The translations under genes and the position numbers were made by a program. From assembly GCA_001772005.1 (NCBI GenBank), contig MERI01000214.1, positions 1-39,508 on the forward strand: a stretch of 39,508 nucleotides of DNA. Direction: 5' to 3'. Below the pieces are notes generated by a model, which was not told where the DNA came from, ran no database searches, and saw only the letters and a list, made by a program, of their open reading frames with translations. Positions 26,389 to 34,785 of this stretch are shown here, piece after piece; position 1 is the stretch's first letter; each line of letters starts with the position of its first letter. The DNA is from Betaproteobacteria bacterium RIFCSPLOWO2_12_FULL_62_58. Its GTDB lineage: Bacteria > Pseudomonadota > Gammaproteobacteria > Burkholderiales > SG8-41.

Positions 26389-27771
26389 ATGCCGTACCTG
26401 ACCAGAGAAGAAATCGAGGCCTTCGAGCCGGACCCGCTTCCCTGTCCCGGCGTCACAGCAATTGGTCACGCGCGCCGCGTGATGAAACGGTCGGGGAATT
26501 GGAATGCAAACCAGCAAATGGGAAGGCGCTGGCCCATCGGTTGCGTGGCCCTTGAGATTACCCAAAGATGCAACCTCGACTGCACGCTCTGCTATCTTTC
26601 CGAAAATTCGGAAGCCGTGCGCGATCTGCCGCTTGAGGAAGTATTCCTGCGCATCGAGCTTATCTATCGGTATTACGGGAGGAATACCGACGTGCAAATT
26701 ACCGGCGGTGAACCGACGTTAAGAAGGCGCGACGAGCTGCTGGCTATCGTCCGCAAGGTGCGGGCCCTCGGAATGCGGCCTACGTTCATGACGAACGGCA
26801 TCCGCGCCACCCGTGCACTGCTTGAGGAACTGGCCACAGCCGGGCTTGTCGACGTCTCATTTCACGTGGACACGACGCAACGGATAAAAGGTTATGCCAG
26901 CGAAGTCGAGCTCAATGAAATACGCCAGACATACATCGACCGTGCCAGGGGCCTGCCGCTATCGGTGCTCTTCACGACCACCGTCCATCGGAGAAATTTC
27001 CATGAAATTCCCGATCTCGTTCGATTTTTCAAGGCCAACGCCGGCGTTGTCAGAACCGCGTCCTTCCAGCTTGCGGCCGACACCGGGCGTGGGGCGCACG
27101 GCGGACGAGGCGATGCCATCACGCCCGACTCGGTCGCGAAGCAAATCGAGGCGGGAGCTGGTACTTCGATCAACTTTGAAGCCTCGCTCATTGGCCACCC
27201 CGCGTGCAACCGTTACGGGATGTGCCTGGAAGTAAAGGGAAGGCTGTTTGACGCTCTTGACGATACGACGTTCATCGGCCGCATGCTATCCGCGACCGCC
27301 CATCTCGACTTGCCTCGGAATGACACCGCTAGTGTAATAAAGAGCTTTTTGTGGTGGCTTGCTGCAAATCCGCGACACTGCATCCCCATAGTCAAATGGG
27401 CGGCCCGCAAAGTCTGGAGAATGCGCGAAGAGCTTGTCGCAGCGCGCGGCAGGGTCAACACCATTTCTTTCCTTATTCATAACTTCATGCACAGCGGCGC
27501 CCTCGAGCGCGACCGAATCAACGCGTGCGTGTTCAAGGTCATGACCGCAGACGGGCCGGTTTCAATGTGCATGCACAACGCGAAGCGGGACCATTTTATC
27601 CTCCAGCCCATCAGTGTCCGGACTCCTGATGGAAGAAAATACTGGCAGCCGCTGACCGGCAAAATGAGGCTGAATCCGGACGTTGCTGGCGACGTCAAAC
27701 CAGAACAGCACGGACTGAAGCGTCTCAAGGGACTGGCCCGGCAACGATTGCTTGCGCGGCGAAGCGCTTAG
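26389..27771 (+). CDS. Radical SAM protein of unknown substrate
   Basis: A 460-residue enzyme with the [4Fe-4S]/SAM motif C61-x3-C65-x2-C68 (CNLDCTLC) and the GGE-type SAM contact QITGGEPTLRRRDEL. TIM-barrel strands follow (FMTNGIRATR, VDVSFHVDTTQ). The C-terminal third carries further cysteines (HPACNRYGMC; NACVFKVMTADGPVSMCMHN) that could bind an auxiliary cluster. It resembles the COG1964-like radical SAM group, whose better-known archaeal members act on pterins or lipids; this assignment is from general pattern only. ATG 26389 has GAAGG upstream. Next on the same strand is a DUF547 gene (43 bp), then a pentaheme cytochrome. Confidence 0.85.
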   Translation: MPYLTREEIEAFEPDPLPCPGVTAIGHARRVMKRSGNWNANQQMGRRWPIGCVALEITQRCNLDCTLCYLSENSEAVRDLPLEEVFLRIELIYRYYGRNTDVQITGGEPTLRRRDELLAIVRKVRALGMRPTFMTNGIRATRALLEELATAGLVDVSFHVDTTQRIKGYASEVELNEIRQTYIDRARGLPLSVLFTTTVHRRNFHEIPDLVRFFKANAGVVRTASFQLAADTGRGAHGGRGDAITPDSVAKQIEAGAGTSINFEASLIGHPACNRYGMCLEVKGRLFDALDDTTFIGRMLSATAHLDLPRNDTASVIKSFLWWLAANPRHCIPIVKWAARKVWRMREELVAARGRVNTISFLIHNFMHSGALERDRINACVFKVMTADGPVSMCMHNAKRDHFILQPISVRTPDGRKYWQPLTGKMRLNPDVAGDVKPEQHGLKRLKGLARQRLLARRSA

Positions 27772-27814
27772 CGTGGCCACGCCGACGTTAATTCTGCGAG
27801 GAGCACACGGTACT

Positions 27815-28576
27815 ATGAAAGCGCTGATTTTTGCGACAATCCTGTCGGTAGCGATCCTTGTTCCGCCGGCGATCGCGCAGGAACGCGAGACCGACGCGCT
27901 TGCCCACTGGACCAGGGTGTTGAGGGTTTTCGTGAATAATCAGGGTGAGGTGGATTTTCGGGGATTGGCGAAGGACCCGGCAGACCTGAAAGCTTTTGTG
28001 GACTTCATTGCCAAAGTCAGCCCGGAATCAAATCCCGCGCTGTTCCCCACCATGGAATCCAGGCTTGCCTACCATATCAATGCCTATAACGCGTTGGCGA
28101 TGTACAACGTCATCGATTCCGGCATGCCAACGTCGCTGTCCGGCCTGCGGAAGGTGGGGTTCTTCGTTTTCAAGCAGTTCTCCATCGGCGGCAGGACCAT
28201 GTCGCTCTATGCCTACGAGAACGAAGTGATACGGCCTCTGGGAGACGAGCGCGTCCATTTCGCCCTCAACTGCATGGCGGTGGGATGCCCGCGCCTGCCG
28301 AAAACCCCCTTCACGGCGAGCGAGCTTGACGATCAACTCGACCGGGAAGCCCGCCGTTTTTTTGCCGAGCCTCGCAATCTGCAACGAGTGCCGGAAACGA
28401 AAACCGTGCGCCTGTCCGAAATCCTCAAGTTCTACCGGGAAGACTTCCTGCGGCGCAGCCCCAATCTGATCGCCTATGTGATCCAATACGCGCGCGAGAA
28501 AATTCCGGAGGACTACGCGGTCGAGTTTATTGGATACGACTGGACCATCAATGATCAAAACAGAACCGAACGGTAA
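27815..28576 (+). CDS. Secreted DUF547 protein
   Basis: A 253-residue protein with a clear signal peptide (MKALIFATILSVAILVPPAIA). The mature part has DUF547 blocks: ESRLAYHINAYNALAMYNV, a long basic-hydrophobic middle, and RVHFALNCMAVGCPRLPKTPF with two conserved cysteines near a His. The family is widespread in proteobacterial periplasms and has no assigned activity; the N/H/C residues suggest a hydrolase or thiol-type fold. GAGGAG lies about 13 bases before the ATG. It overlaps the next gene by 26 bases, so the two are surely co-translated. Confidence 0.87.
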   Translation: MKALIFATILSVAILVPPAIAQERETDALAHWTRVLRVFVNNQGEVDFRGLAKDPADLKAFVDFIAKVSPESNPALFPTMESRLAYHINAYNALAMYNVIDSGMPTSLSGLRKVGFFVFKQFSIGGRTMSLYAYENEVIRPLGDERVHFALNCMAVGCPRLPKTPFTASELDDQLDREARRFFAEPRNLQRVPETKTVRLSEILKFYREDFLRRSPNLIAYVIQYAREKIPEDYAVEFIGYDWTINDQNRTER

Positions 28577-29876
28577 AGCGCTTGTCGGGCGGCCGGGCCA
28601 GGATCCCGATCGAGTAAAAGAGAGAAAGCTTATCGGCCTTCTCGCTTTCCTTGGCCTAGTAATCGTCGGCCTGGCTGGCTGCGACAAGACTCCCGATTTG
28701 GCCGAAAAATTTGGACGCGCCCGGCAGCCGGATCAGGTCGAGAGCTTTTTGCAGGGCTACTGGGCCCGACCGCTAAGCGCCCAGGGAACGCCCCCGGCTC
28801 AGTTCAGCGTGCTCGAGGCATCTATTGACCCGCATTCGTGCGGCACCTGTCACGTTGCGCAATTCGACGATTGGAAGAAGAGCCTCCACAGTCAGGCGAT
28901 GGGGCCCGGCATACTGGGACAACTGGTCGATATGTCCCCTGACGCGACGCAAGAACATCAGGATTGCATCCGTTGCCACGCCCCGCTCAAGGAACAGGCC
29001 GACAGTCTGGCTGCCTCGCTTGCCCGCAAGGAGGCTTACACTTCTCGTCCCGCAAAGGATATCGGGTCCGCGCTGCACGATCAGGGACTCATCTGTACCG
29101 CATGCCACATGCGCGAATATCAACGGTATGGGCCGCCACGCAAGGACGGTTCGACACTGGATCCCACCGCGCAGCTTCCGCACAACGGTTGGATCAGCAA
29201 TGCGGCGTTCGAGGATTCGCGCTTCTGCGCCGCCTGCCACCAGTTCACTAAAGACGAATACGCGCTGAACGGCAAGCTGCTAGAAAACACCTACGAAGAG
29301 TGGAAAGCGAGCCGCTACGCGCGCGAAGGCAGGACGTGCCAGTCCTGCCACATGCCGGAGCGCCGCCACCTGTGGCGCGGAATTCACGACCCGGAAATGG
29401 TGAGAAGCGGCGTCACCATTGATGCGACCCCTGCCGCCATCCAATCGGGGATGGTATCGGCTGCGCTCACCATCAAGAATACCGGAACCGGACACCATTT
29501 CCCCACCTACGTCACCCCTAGAGTAGTAGTGGAGGCCTATCAGGAAGGTGCCGACCGGCAAATGCTGAAGGGAACGCTGCGGGAATACATCATCGGCAGG
29601 CAGGTATCGCTCGATTTGAGCAAGGAGATCGCCGATACTCGGATCGCACCGGATGAGCAAGCGGTGTTCGACTACCGGGCTCCGCTGAAAACTGGAGCCG
29701 TGGCCCTTGTCTTCCGCGTGCGAGTCGAACCCGATGCCTTCTACACGGGTTTTTATCGTTCTCTGCTGGAAGGAAATCAAGCGGGCAAAGGGGAGCACCT
29801 GATCAAACAGGCGCTGGAAAACTCTCTGGCGTCGCAGTTCGCGTTTTATACCGCCCGCCGAACCCTGCTGAAATGA
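28551..29876 (+). CDS. Pentaheme c-type cytochrome lipoprotein
   Basis: A 441-residue exported electron carrier. The N-terminal hydrophobic stretch ends in the lipobox LAGC (Cys44), so the mature protein is lipid-anchored. Five CxxCH heme sites follow: C97GTCH, C139IRCH, C182TACH, C226AACH and C263QSCH. This spacing recalls the cytochrome c554-like multiheme family. The C-terminal 170 residues have no heme site and look like a beta domain (KNTGTGHHFPTYVTPRVVVEA). Start ATG 28551 lies inside the DUF547 gene; an upstream in-frame TTG at 28530 is less likely. Expected site: periplasmic or outer-membrane surface. Confidence 0.9.
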   Translation: MIKTEPNGKALVGRPGQDPDRVKERKLIGLLAFLGLVIVGLAGCDKTPDLAEKFGRARQPDQVESFLQGYWARPLSAQGTPPAQFSVLEASIDPHSCGTCHVAQFDDWKKSLHSQAMGPGILGQLVDMSPDATQEHQDCIRCHAPLKEQADSLAASLARKEAYTSRPAKDIGSALHDQGLICTACHMREYQRYGPPRKDGSTLDPTAQLPHNGWISNAAFEDSRFCAACHQFTKDEYALNGKLLENTYEEWKASRYAREGRTCQSCHMPERRHLWRGIHDPEMVRSGVTIDATPAAIQSGMVSAALTIKNTGTGHHFPTYVTPRVVVEAYQEGADRQMLKGTLREYIIGRQVSLDLSKEIADTRIAPDEQAVFDYRAPLKTGAVALVFRVRVEPDAFYTGFYRSLLEGNQAGKGEHLIKQALENSLASQFAFYTARRTLLK

Positions 29877-30278
29877 AACGCCGCAGGTAACAAGACACGT
29901 AAACTGGTCAACTGGTGCGAATTCTGTGTCGACCTCAATTCCGCCGTCGCGCTGGAGCGCCACGTCCCGGAAACCAAGCTCGACGCCCTGAACGACTTCG
30001 AGCATTCGCCGTTATTCAGTGAGCGGGAGAAAGCGGCGCTCGCCTACGCCGAGACGATGACCCGCGCGAGCGGCAAGGCGGACGAGGCGTTTATGGCCAG
30101 GCTGAAAAGGCATTTCGACGAGGACGCCGTCATCGAGCTGACCGCCCTCGTCGCGTTTCAGAACCTTTCGAGCAAGTTCAACGCCACGCTCGGCGTTCCA
30201 CCTCAGGGATTCTGCAGCCGCGGAACCCGCGTTGCGCCGCAAACGCGCTCACTGACATCAACACCAGACCCAGGATAA
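29877..30278 (+). pseudogene. AhpD/carboxymuconolactone decarboxylase-like fragment
   Basis: Directly after the cytochrome stop the same frame stays open to TAA at 30278 and reads as an AhpD-like protein without its start. It shows NWCEFCVDLNSAVAL with the CxxC redox pair, then LFSEREKAALAYAETMTRASG, ELTALVAFQNLSSKFNATLGV and PPQGFC, close to the family's native C-terminus. The N-terminal part and a start codon in a sensible place are missing (the first ATG is at 30057, after the CxxC). It is therefore read as a 5'-truncated remnant. The frame's last 20 or so codons overlap the minus-strand fragment at 30178-30306. Confidence 0.8.
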
Positions 30279-30306
30279 GTACCGTTCGCTGCCAAAAAAC
30301 TTTCAT
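30178..30306 (-). pseudogene. 5' fragment of a secreted protein gene
   Basis: GGAGG, eight bases, then ATG at 30306 starts MKVFWQRTVLILGLVL, followed by MSVSAFA and AQRGFR, a well-formed signal peptide with cleavage site. After about 30 residues the frame runs into antisense of the AhpD-like fragment and stops (42 codons in all). It is on the same strand as the metal operon and 52 bp after its last gene, so it is probably the truncated final gene of that operon. Confidence 0.6.
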
Positions 30307-30357
30307 GATAGAAACCTCCATATGGTCATATCGATCGATAGCCTCCATTCGTCCGCC

Positions 30358-30870
30358 CTACCTGTGCCCGTCCGGCCAAGTAATCATCGGCATGTTGATC
30401 ACGACGCCCGGCTGCTTGATCTCGATTTCCCCTTGCGTGAGCGCCTGTTTCACTTCTCCGGCGCTCCGCAACTCGCGCGCCCGCTCAGGCCGTTTCCAGG
30501 AAACGAGTTGGAGTGCGCGCAGCGGCGTGTAGCCCGCCTGCCCGGGTGGGTTGTCGAACACGTCGGGCTGAAACTTGAAGGGACCTTCACCCGCGACGCC
30601 GTTGGTAAACACATAGACGTTGGCGAGCGACTCCTTCGGCGCGTTCGCAAGCGAGGGAACGGTGAGAACGGGCGAGCCCTTCATCTGCGTCAGGAGTTTC
30701 GCGACCTCCGGATCTGAAGCCTCGGTATGGATAAAGCGGACCCGCTGTCCTTCCATAAAGCCGTCTACCGGTGGAACGACGAATCCGGTTTGCTCGCGGG
30801 CCGCAAGCACGAACCAGCCGATGATCAAGGCCACCAAGGCCGTGACGGCCAGATTACGCACCCATGCCAT
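30358..30870 (-). CDS. Membrane-anchored periplasmic protein, unknown function
   Basis: A 170-residue protein with one N-terminal membrane helix (LAVTALVALIIGWFVLAA) and a soluble periplasmic remainder. Visible segments are VPPVDGFMEGQRVRFIHTEASDPEVAKLL, SPVLTVPSLA, NVYVFTNGVAGEGPFKFQPDVFDNPPG and NMPMITWPDG. No cysteines, and no metal site is obvious beyond scattered Met and His. It overlaps the P1B ATPase stop by 17 bases, so it is translated with it, which suggests a role in metal export or homeostasis. I do not recognise the family function. Confidence 0.78.
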   Translation of the reverse strand: MAWVRNLAVTALVALIIGWFVLAAREQTGFVVPPVDGFMEGQRVRFIHTEASDPEVAKLLTQMKGSPVLTVPSLANAPKESLANVYVFTNGVAGEGPFKFQPDVFDNPPGQAGYTPLRALQLVSWKRPERARELRSAGEVKQALTQGEIEIKQPGVVINMPMITWPDGHR

Positions 30871-33352
30871 ATCGCTCTCCGCTGACTGAAATGTTTACGC
30901 TCCCTTCTTCTGAGCTGTCCGTCACGACTTCGAAGCCGCGCTCGATGATCGCTCCGCGAATGCCATCCGCATCGGCGCAGTCCGCTCGATATGTCACTGT
31001 AACGAGCTTCTTCTCAGGCTCTCCGGAAACGTCTTCGATGCCGTCCAGCTTGCATACGGCCTCCGCGATCGAAGCGAGGCAGTGCTCGCAGTGCATGTTG
31101 GCGATCGTGTAGGTGACGCTCGCGTGCGCCGCGCGGCGCGGCTTCGCCGGCAACAGTCTGCCGGCGAAGGAATTGGTGAGCACCGCGGTGATGCTCGCCG
31201 CCATTGCGATCATCGCCCACACCGGATGAATGAGGCCGGTGACGGCGAGCGGCACGCCGATGCCGTTGAAAGCGAACGCGAGCGCGAGGTTTTGCACGGT
31301 CTTGCGATAGGAAAGCCTGCCGATGCTGAACGCTTCGACCACCGCGGTGAGCCGATGGCCGACCAGCACCACGTCGGCCGACTCGATGGCGATGTCGGTG
31401 CCCGCGCCGATAGCGATCCCCACATCGGCTTGCATGAGCGCGGGCGCGTCGTTGATGCCGTCGCCGACCATGGCCACCCGTCCGCGCGCTTGGAGCCGCC
31501 GCACAATCTCGGCCTTTCCACCAGGCAGCACGCCGGCGTGAACGGCGTCGATTCCCAACTTGCCTGCGATGGCGCGCGCCGCGCGTTCGTTGTCACCCGT
31601 GACCAGAATCGTCTCGAGCCCCGTCCCGCGCAGCGCCGCCACCGCCTGCTGCGCGTCCGCGCGCAGGCTGTCGCCCAGGGCGAGCAGGCCCAGGCAGGCC
31701 CCACCACGCGCCACCGCGATCACCGTATATGCCTCTCTTTCCAGTGCCTCGATTCGGGCCTCAAGTGCCGCGAGAGAAACCCCACGCTCGGCGAGAAAGC
31801 GTGGGCTTCCGACCAGCGTCTGCGTTCCCTCAATTCGCGCCACGACCCCCTTGCCCGGGATCGCCTCAAAGCTGTCCACGCCAGGCGGCGTGATGCCACG
31901 CTCGAAGGCAGTTTCCACGATCGCGCGCGCAAACGGGTGCTCGGAAACCGCTTCCGCGGCCGCGGCGACTGCCAGCAATTCGCTCTCGACCGCCCCAAAG
32001 CTCACGATCCCGCGCAGCGACGGACGGCCTTCGGTGAGGGTGCCCGTCTTGTCGAGCACGATCGCGCGGATGTCCTTTAGTACCTGAAACGCTTCCCCCG
32101 AGCGCATCAGGATGCCGCGCTCGGCGGCCATGCCGCCGCCGCGGATCATCGCCAGCGGCGTTGCCATTCCCAAAGCGCAGGGATAGCCCATGACGAACAC
32201 GGCGAGGGCGGCAAAAATCGCGCGCGTCCAGTCGGGAGTACCAGTCAACCACCAGGCGCCGAACGTCCAGATCAAGAGCGCGGCGGCCGCGAACAGCACG
32301 ACACCGGGCACATAGATCTGCAGGATGCGGTCCACCAGCGCAAGCAGGCCGGGCTTCAGCGCGCGCGCTTCCTCGACCTGCCGCGCCACTTGGCTGAGAA
32401 AGCTCTCTTCGCCGACCTTGGTCACCCGGACGAGCAGCGTGCCGTATTGATTGATCGAGCCCCCGATCACGCTGTCTCCAGCGCGCTTTTCCGCCGGGAT
32501 CGATTCGCCGGTGACTAGATGCTCGTCCACCGCAGAGCTGCCTTCGACCACGACGCCGTCCACCGGGATCGATTCCCCCGGGCGGACGCGCACGAGATCG
32601 CCGGGTCCCACCTGTTCGATCGGAACCACCTGCTCCGACCCGTCGCGTACGACGCGCGCAGTGGCGGGCACCAACGCCAGGAGCTTTCGCACCGCCTGGG
32701 ATGCGCGCGTGCGCACGAGCAGCGAGACCCAGCCGGACAATATGTGATAGGTGGTCACGAAGACCGCGACGCCGAAGAAATCCGGCGCCGGGAACTCGGA
32801 GTAGATGTAACCAAGAAATCCTCCGGCCAACCCGGCGAAGGCGCCGAATTCGAGCAGCACGTGCTGGTTCAGGATGCCGCGCCGCAGGCTGGCCCACGCC
32901 ATGGTGAGGATGTGCCAGCCCGGGCCGAAGATCGTGGACAGCGCGAGGACCGGCATCAGCCAGTAGAGCGCGGCCATCGCCTGGGGCGGCAACCGCTCGA
33001 GCCACATCAACGCCATGGCTGAGAGCGAGATCGCGGATAACGCGGCGGCGAAGAGCAGATTGTCGCGCTGCTGCTTTAGCTCTTCCTCCTGCTCTTCGAA
33101 GGCGCGGACCTTATTCGAGTCCCGGATCGTGTAACCGAGGTCGCGCAACGTCTCCTGAAGATCGTCCGCGCTCACGACGCCGGGATTGAATTCGATCAGC
33201 GTCTCCTCGTGCGCGAGATTGACGTTGACGTTATGCACACCGTCCATGCGTCCGAGCGCCTTGGTGATGCTCGCGACGCAGAACGAGCAGGCCATCCCGC
33301 CGATCTTCAACTGGATCTTCTCCGCCCGTTCAAGGCTTCCCGCCATGCTCAT
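30854..33352 (-). CDS. copA: P1B-type heavy-metal ATPase, CopA-like with YPC motif
   Basis: ATP-driven export of a soft metal ion, probably copper-like, across the inner membrane. 832 residues. In order: an N-terminal HMA domain (GMACSFC, Cys22/Cys25); membrane helices; the actuator TGES; the transmembrane motif Y390-P-C392 where CopA proteins have CPC; phosphorylation site DKTGTLTEG (Asp434); SEHPFA; GDGINDAP; and a C-terminal HMA domain (NMHCEHC). The TM7 Tyr-Asn of CopA is Phe-Asn (AFAFNGIGVPLA), and TM8 reads MAASITAVLTNS. Metal specificity may therefore differ. ATG 33352 with GAGGTGG upstream is chosen. The frame is open to 33493, but that part holds the promoter. An intermediate ATG at 33436 is possible. 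Confidence 0.9.
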   Translation of the reverse strand: MSMAGSLERAEKIQLKIGGMACSFCVASITKALGRMDGVHNVNVNLAHEETLIEFNPGVVSADDLQETLRDLGYTIRDSNKVRAFEEQEEELKQQRDNLLFAAALSAISLSAMALMWLERLPPQAMAALYWLMPVLALSTIFGPGWHILTMAWASLRRGILNQHVLLEFGAFAGLAGGFLGYIYSEFPAPDFFGVAVFVTTYHILSGWVSLLVRTRASQAVRKLLALVPATARVVRDGSEQVVPIEQVGPGDLVRVRPGESIPVDGVVVEGSSAVDEHLVTGESIPAEKRAGDSVIGGSINQYGTLLVRVTKVGEESFLSQVARQVEEARALKPGLLALVDRILQIYVPGVVLFAAAALLIWTFGAWWLTGTPDWTRAIFAALAVFVMGYPCALGMATPLAMIRGGGMAAERGILMRSGEAFQVLKDIRAIVLDKTGTLTEGRPSLRGIVSFGAVESELLAVAAAAEAVSEHPFARAIVETAFERGITPPGVDSFEAIPGKGVVARIEGTQTLVGSPRFLAERGVSLAALEARIEALEREAYTVIAVARGGACLGLLALGDSLRADAQQAVAALRGTGLETILVTGDNERAARAIAGKLGIDAVHAGVLPGGKAEIVRRLQARGRVAMVGDGINDAPALMQADVGIAIGAGTDIAIESADVVLVGHRLTAVVEAFSIGRLSYRKTVQNLALAFAFNGIGVPLAVTGLIHPVWAMIAMAASITAVLTNSFAGRLLPAKPRRAAHASVTYTIANMHCEHCLASIAEAVCKLDGIEDVSGEPEKKLVTVTYRADCADADGIRGAIIERGFEVVTDSSEEGSVNISVSGERYGMGA

Positions 33353-33462
33353 TTCAGCCCCACCTCGACGATGAGGCAGCTCCTCGGTCCACAGCTTGAG
33401 GGCGACGCGAACATGCTGGTAGTCACGATGGCACATTCTCCTTGCGGTATCGGCCAGCTTCA

Positions 33463-33493
33463 GGTTAATCCCTGTAGCCGGGTCCAGAGTCAA
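33463..33493 (-). promoter_or_regulatory. MerR-type promoter/operator of the P1B ATPase gene
   Basis: TTGACT (33493-33488), a 19-bp spacer and TTAACC (33468-33463). The long spacer holds an imperfect dyad, ACTCTGGACC facing GCTACAGGG. Over-long 19-20 bp spacers with such dyads are the hallmark of promoters switched by MerR-family metal sensors, and this half-site looks like the ZntR/PbrR type. It lies 12 bases past the CcdA stop, giving the ATPase its own inducible start. Confidence 0.72.
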
Positions 33494-33505
33494 GAGCCGT
33501 GCGCA

Positions 33506-34177
33506 TCAGGGGCGTGGGGTCACGAAGAGGCCGAACCAAATCGACCATATGCCGAGGGCGATGAGCACGACCCCGGCCCAGCGCGGCACGCGTCCGCTCA
33601 ATCCCGCGAGCCAGTCGAGCGCCCGCCGCGCTGCGGGAAAAAGCACGGCGACCGCCAAGGGGAGCGATAGCGCGAAGCCGAAAAGTGCCAGGGACAGGAA
33701 GCCGTTCGCAAGTGTCGCACCTGATACGCCGCTCGCGGCGGCGGCGCCGAGCAGAGCGAACAGCAGCGGCGCCGAACACGCGGGGATGTTGAGACCGAAC
33801 AGCAGCCCGAGGGCAGCGGAGCCGCGCACGTCGCCGATGCGCGCGAGGCTCGGCCCGAGAGAAGTCATGATGTAGCCCGCGCGGCCCGCGACGAACAGCA
33901 GTCCCAGTGCAACGTAAAGGGCACCGAGCCCGGTCCACATCGCCTTCTGAAACCCGATGAATGCCGAGCCCACGAAGACCGCGATCGCCCCGAGCGCCCC
34001 GATAAACACAGCGCGCGTTACCGTGAATACGCCGACCTGCCAGAGCTTGACTGCGGGGGGCCTGCCTTCCATCACCTTGATGAAAACCAGCGTCGAGCCG
34101 ATGGTGCACGGCTCGATGAATCCGACGAGACCGAGCCCGATGGGCAGGAGGATGGCCGCCGCGATGCTCTCGATCAT
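33506..34177 (-). CDS. CcdA/DsbD-like transmembrane thiol transporter
   Basis: A 223-residue polytopic membrane protein of the CcdA type, with six or so helices. The two functional cysteines of the family are present: Cys24 in GFIEPCTIGS and Cys134 in LNIPACSAPLL. Such proteins pass electrons from cytoplasmic thioredoxin to periplasmic thiols. Here the context is metal export, not cytochrome maturation, so it may keep cysteines of periplasmic metal proteins reduced; that is inference. The ATG overlaps the HMA chaperone stop (ATGA). The ATPase promoter begins 12 bases after the stop. Confidence 0.87.
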   Translation of the reverse strand: MIESIAAAILLPIGLGLVGFIEPCTIGSTLVFIKVMEGRPPAVKLWQVGVFTVTRAVFIGALGAIAVFVGSAFIGFQKAMWTGLGALYVALGLLFVAGRAGYIMTSLGPSLARIGDVRGSAALGLLFGLNIPACSAPLLFALLGAAAASGVSGATLANGFLSLALFGFALSLPLAVAVLFPAARRALDWLAGLSGRVPRWAGVVLIALGIWSIWFGLFVTPRP

Positions 34178-34389
34178 GCGGTGGAACTGACCTTGTAGCC
34201 GCCTTTTTCGACCGCGGCAACGAGCTTCGCCTCGTCTGCCGCCGCCGGGTCGTAGAGCACGCGCGCACTGCCGTCTTTGAACGACACGCTCGATGCCTTG
34301 ACGCCGGCCTCGATATCGAGCAGCGCCTTGATCGTCTCGGCGCAGCCGTCGCAGTGCATGCCTTCGATCTGCAGGAACACTGTCTTCAT
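34174..34389 (-). CDS. HMA-domain metallochaperone
   Basis: A 71-residue cytoplasmic carrier with one heavy-metal-associated domain. The metal loop is IEGMHCDGCAETI (Cys13/Cys16), and the rest follows the beta-alpha-beta pattern to GGYKVSS. CopZ-like proteins deliver Cu(I) to P1B ATPases. It is encoded directly before the CcdA-like gene and one gene away from the ATPase, and translation is coupled to CcdA by an ATGA overlap. Confidence 0.9.
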   Translation of the reverse strand: MKTVFLQIEGMHCDGCAETIKALLDIEAGVKASSVSFKDGSARVLYDPAAADEAKLVAAVEKGGYKVSSTA

Positions 34390-34403
34390 GTGATTCGTCT
34401 GCC

Positions 34404-34739
34404 TTAAGGCTTCACCTCGATCGTGCGGGCGATTTTCTCGGTGCGCTCCGTGACATGAGTGACGGCGACGATCTTGCCGCGCGTCGCGGGCAGGTAAACC
34501 ACCTCGTTTCCGAGCTTGATCATCGTTCCCAGCGGAACCTTGATCGTAACCTCCTGGATTTTGCCGCCGACATTCGTTTCCATGGTCAGTGTCCCCTCGC
34601 ACCCGCCTGGCTTGAACTGGCAGGCCGTAAGGCGTGTTCCGGTCACCTTGCCCTCGATGCGCTCATCAGCCCATGCCGCCCCCAAACCAACGGCGAGAAG
34701 GAGCGTTGCCGCCGCTGCCTTCATATACATTTGGCTCAT
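34404..34739 (-). CDS. Small secreted two-cysteine protein, unknown function
   Basis: A 111-residue protein with AAAGGAGG five bases before the ATG, an unusually strong ribosome site. The signal peptide is MSQMYMKAAAATLLLAVGLG plus AAWA. The mature protein has TACQFKPGGCEGTL (Cys40, Cys47), then mostly beta-type sequence with KIVAVTHVTERTEKIARTIEV. I recognise no family. Position between an ABC exporter and a metallochaperone, plus the single cysteine pair, suggests a periplasmic metal- or thiol-handling partner, possibly kept reduced by the CcdA-like protein (inference). Confidence 0.8.
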   Translation of the reverse strand: MSQMYMKAAAATLLLAVGLGAAWADERIEGKVTGTRLTACQFKPGGCEGTLTMETNVGGKIQEVTIKVPLGTMIKLGNEVVYLPATRGKIVAVTHVTERTEKIARTIEVKP

Positions 34740-34785
34740 GGTCGCCTCCTTTCGCGTGATACGCGTGGTGAATGAATCGTGCTGC

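Noticed and set aside
33353..33493. N-terminal extension of the P1B ATPase starting at TTG 33493
   Set aside because: The TTG is the -35 element of the MerR-type promoter, so the transcript cannot contain it. ATG 33352 fits the family.
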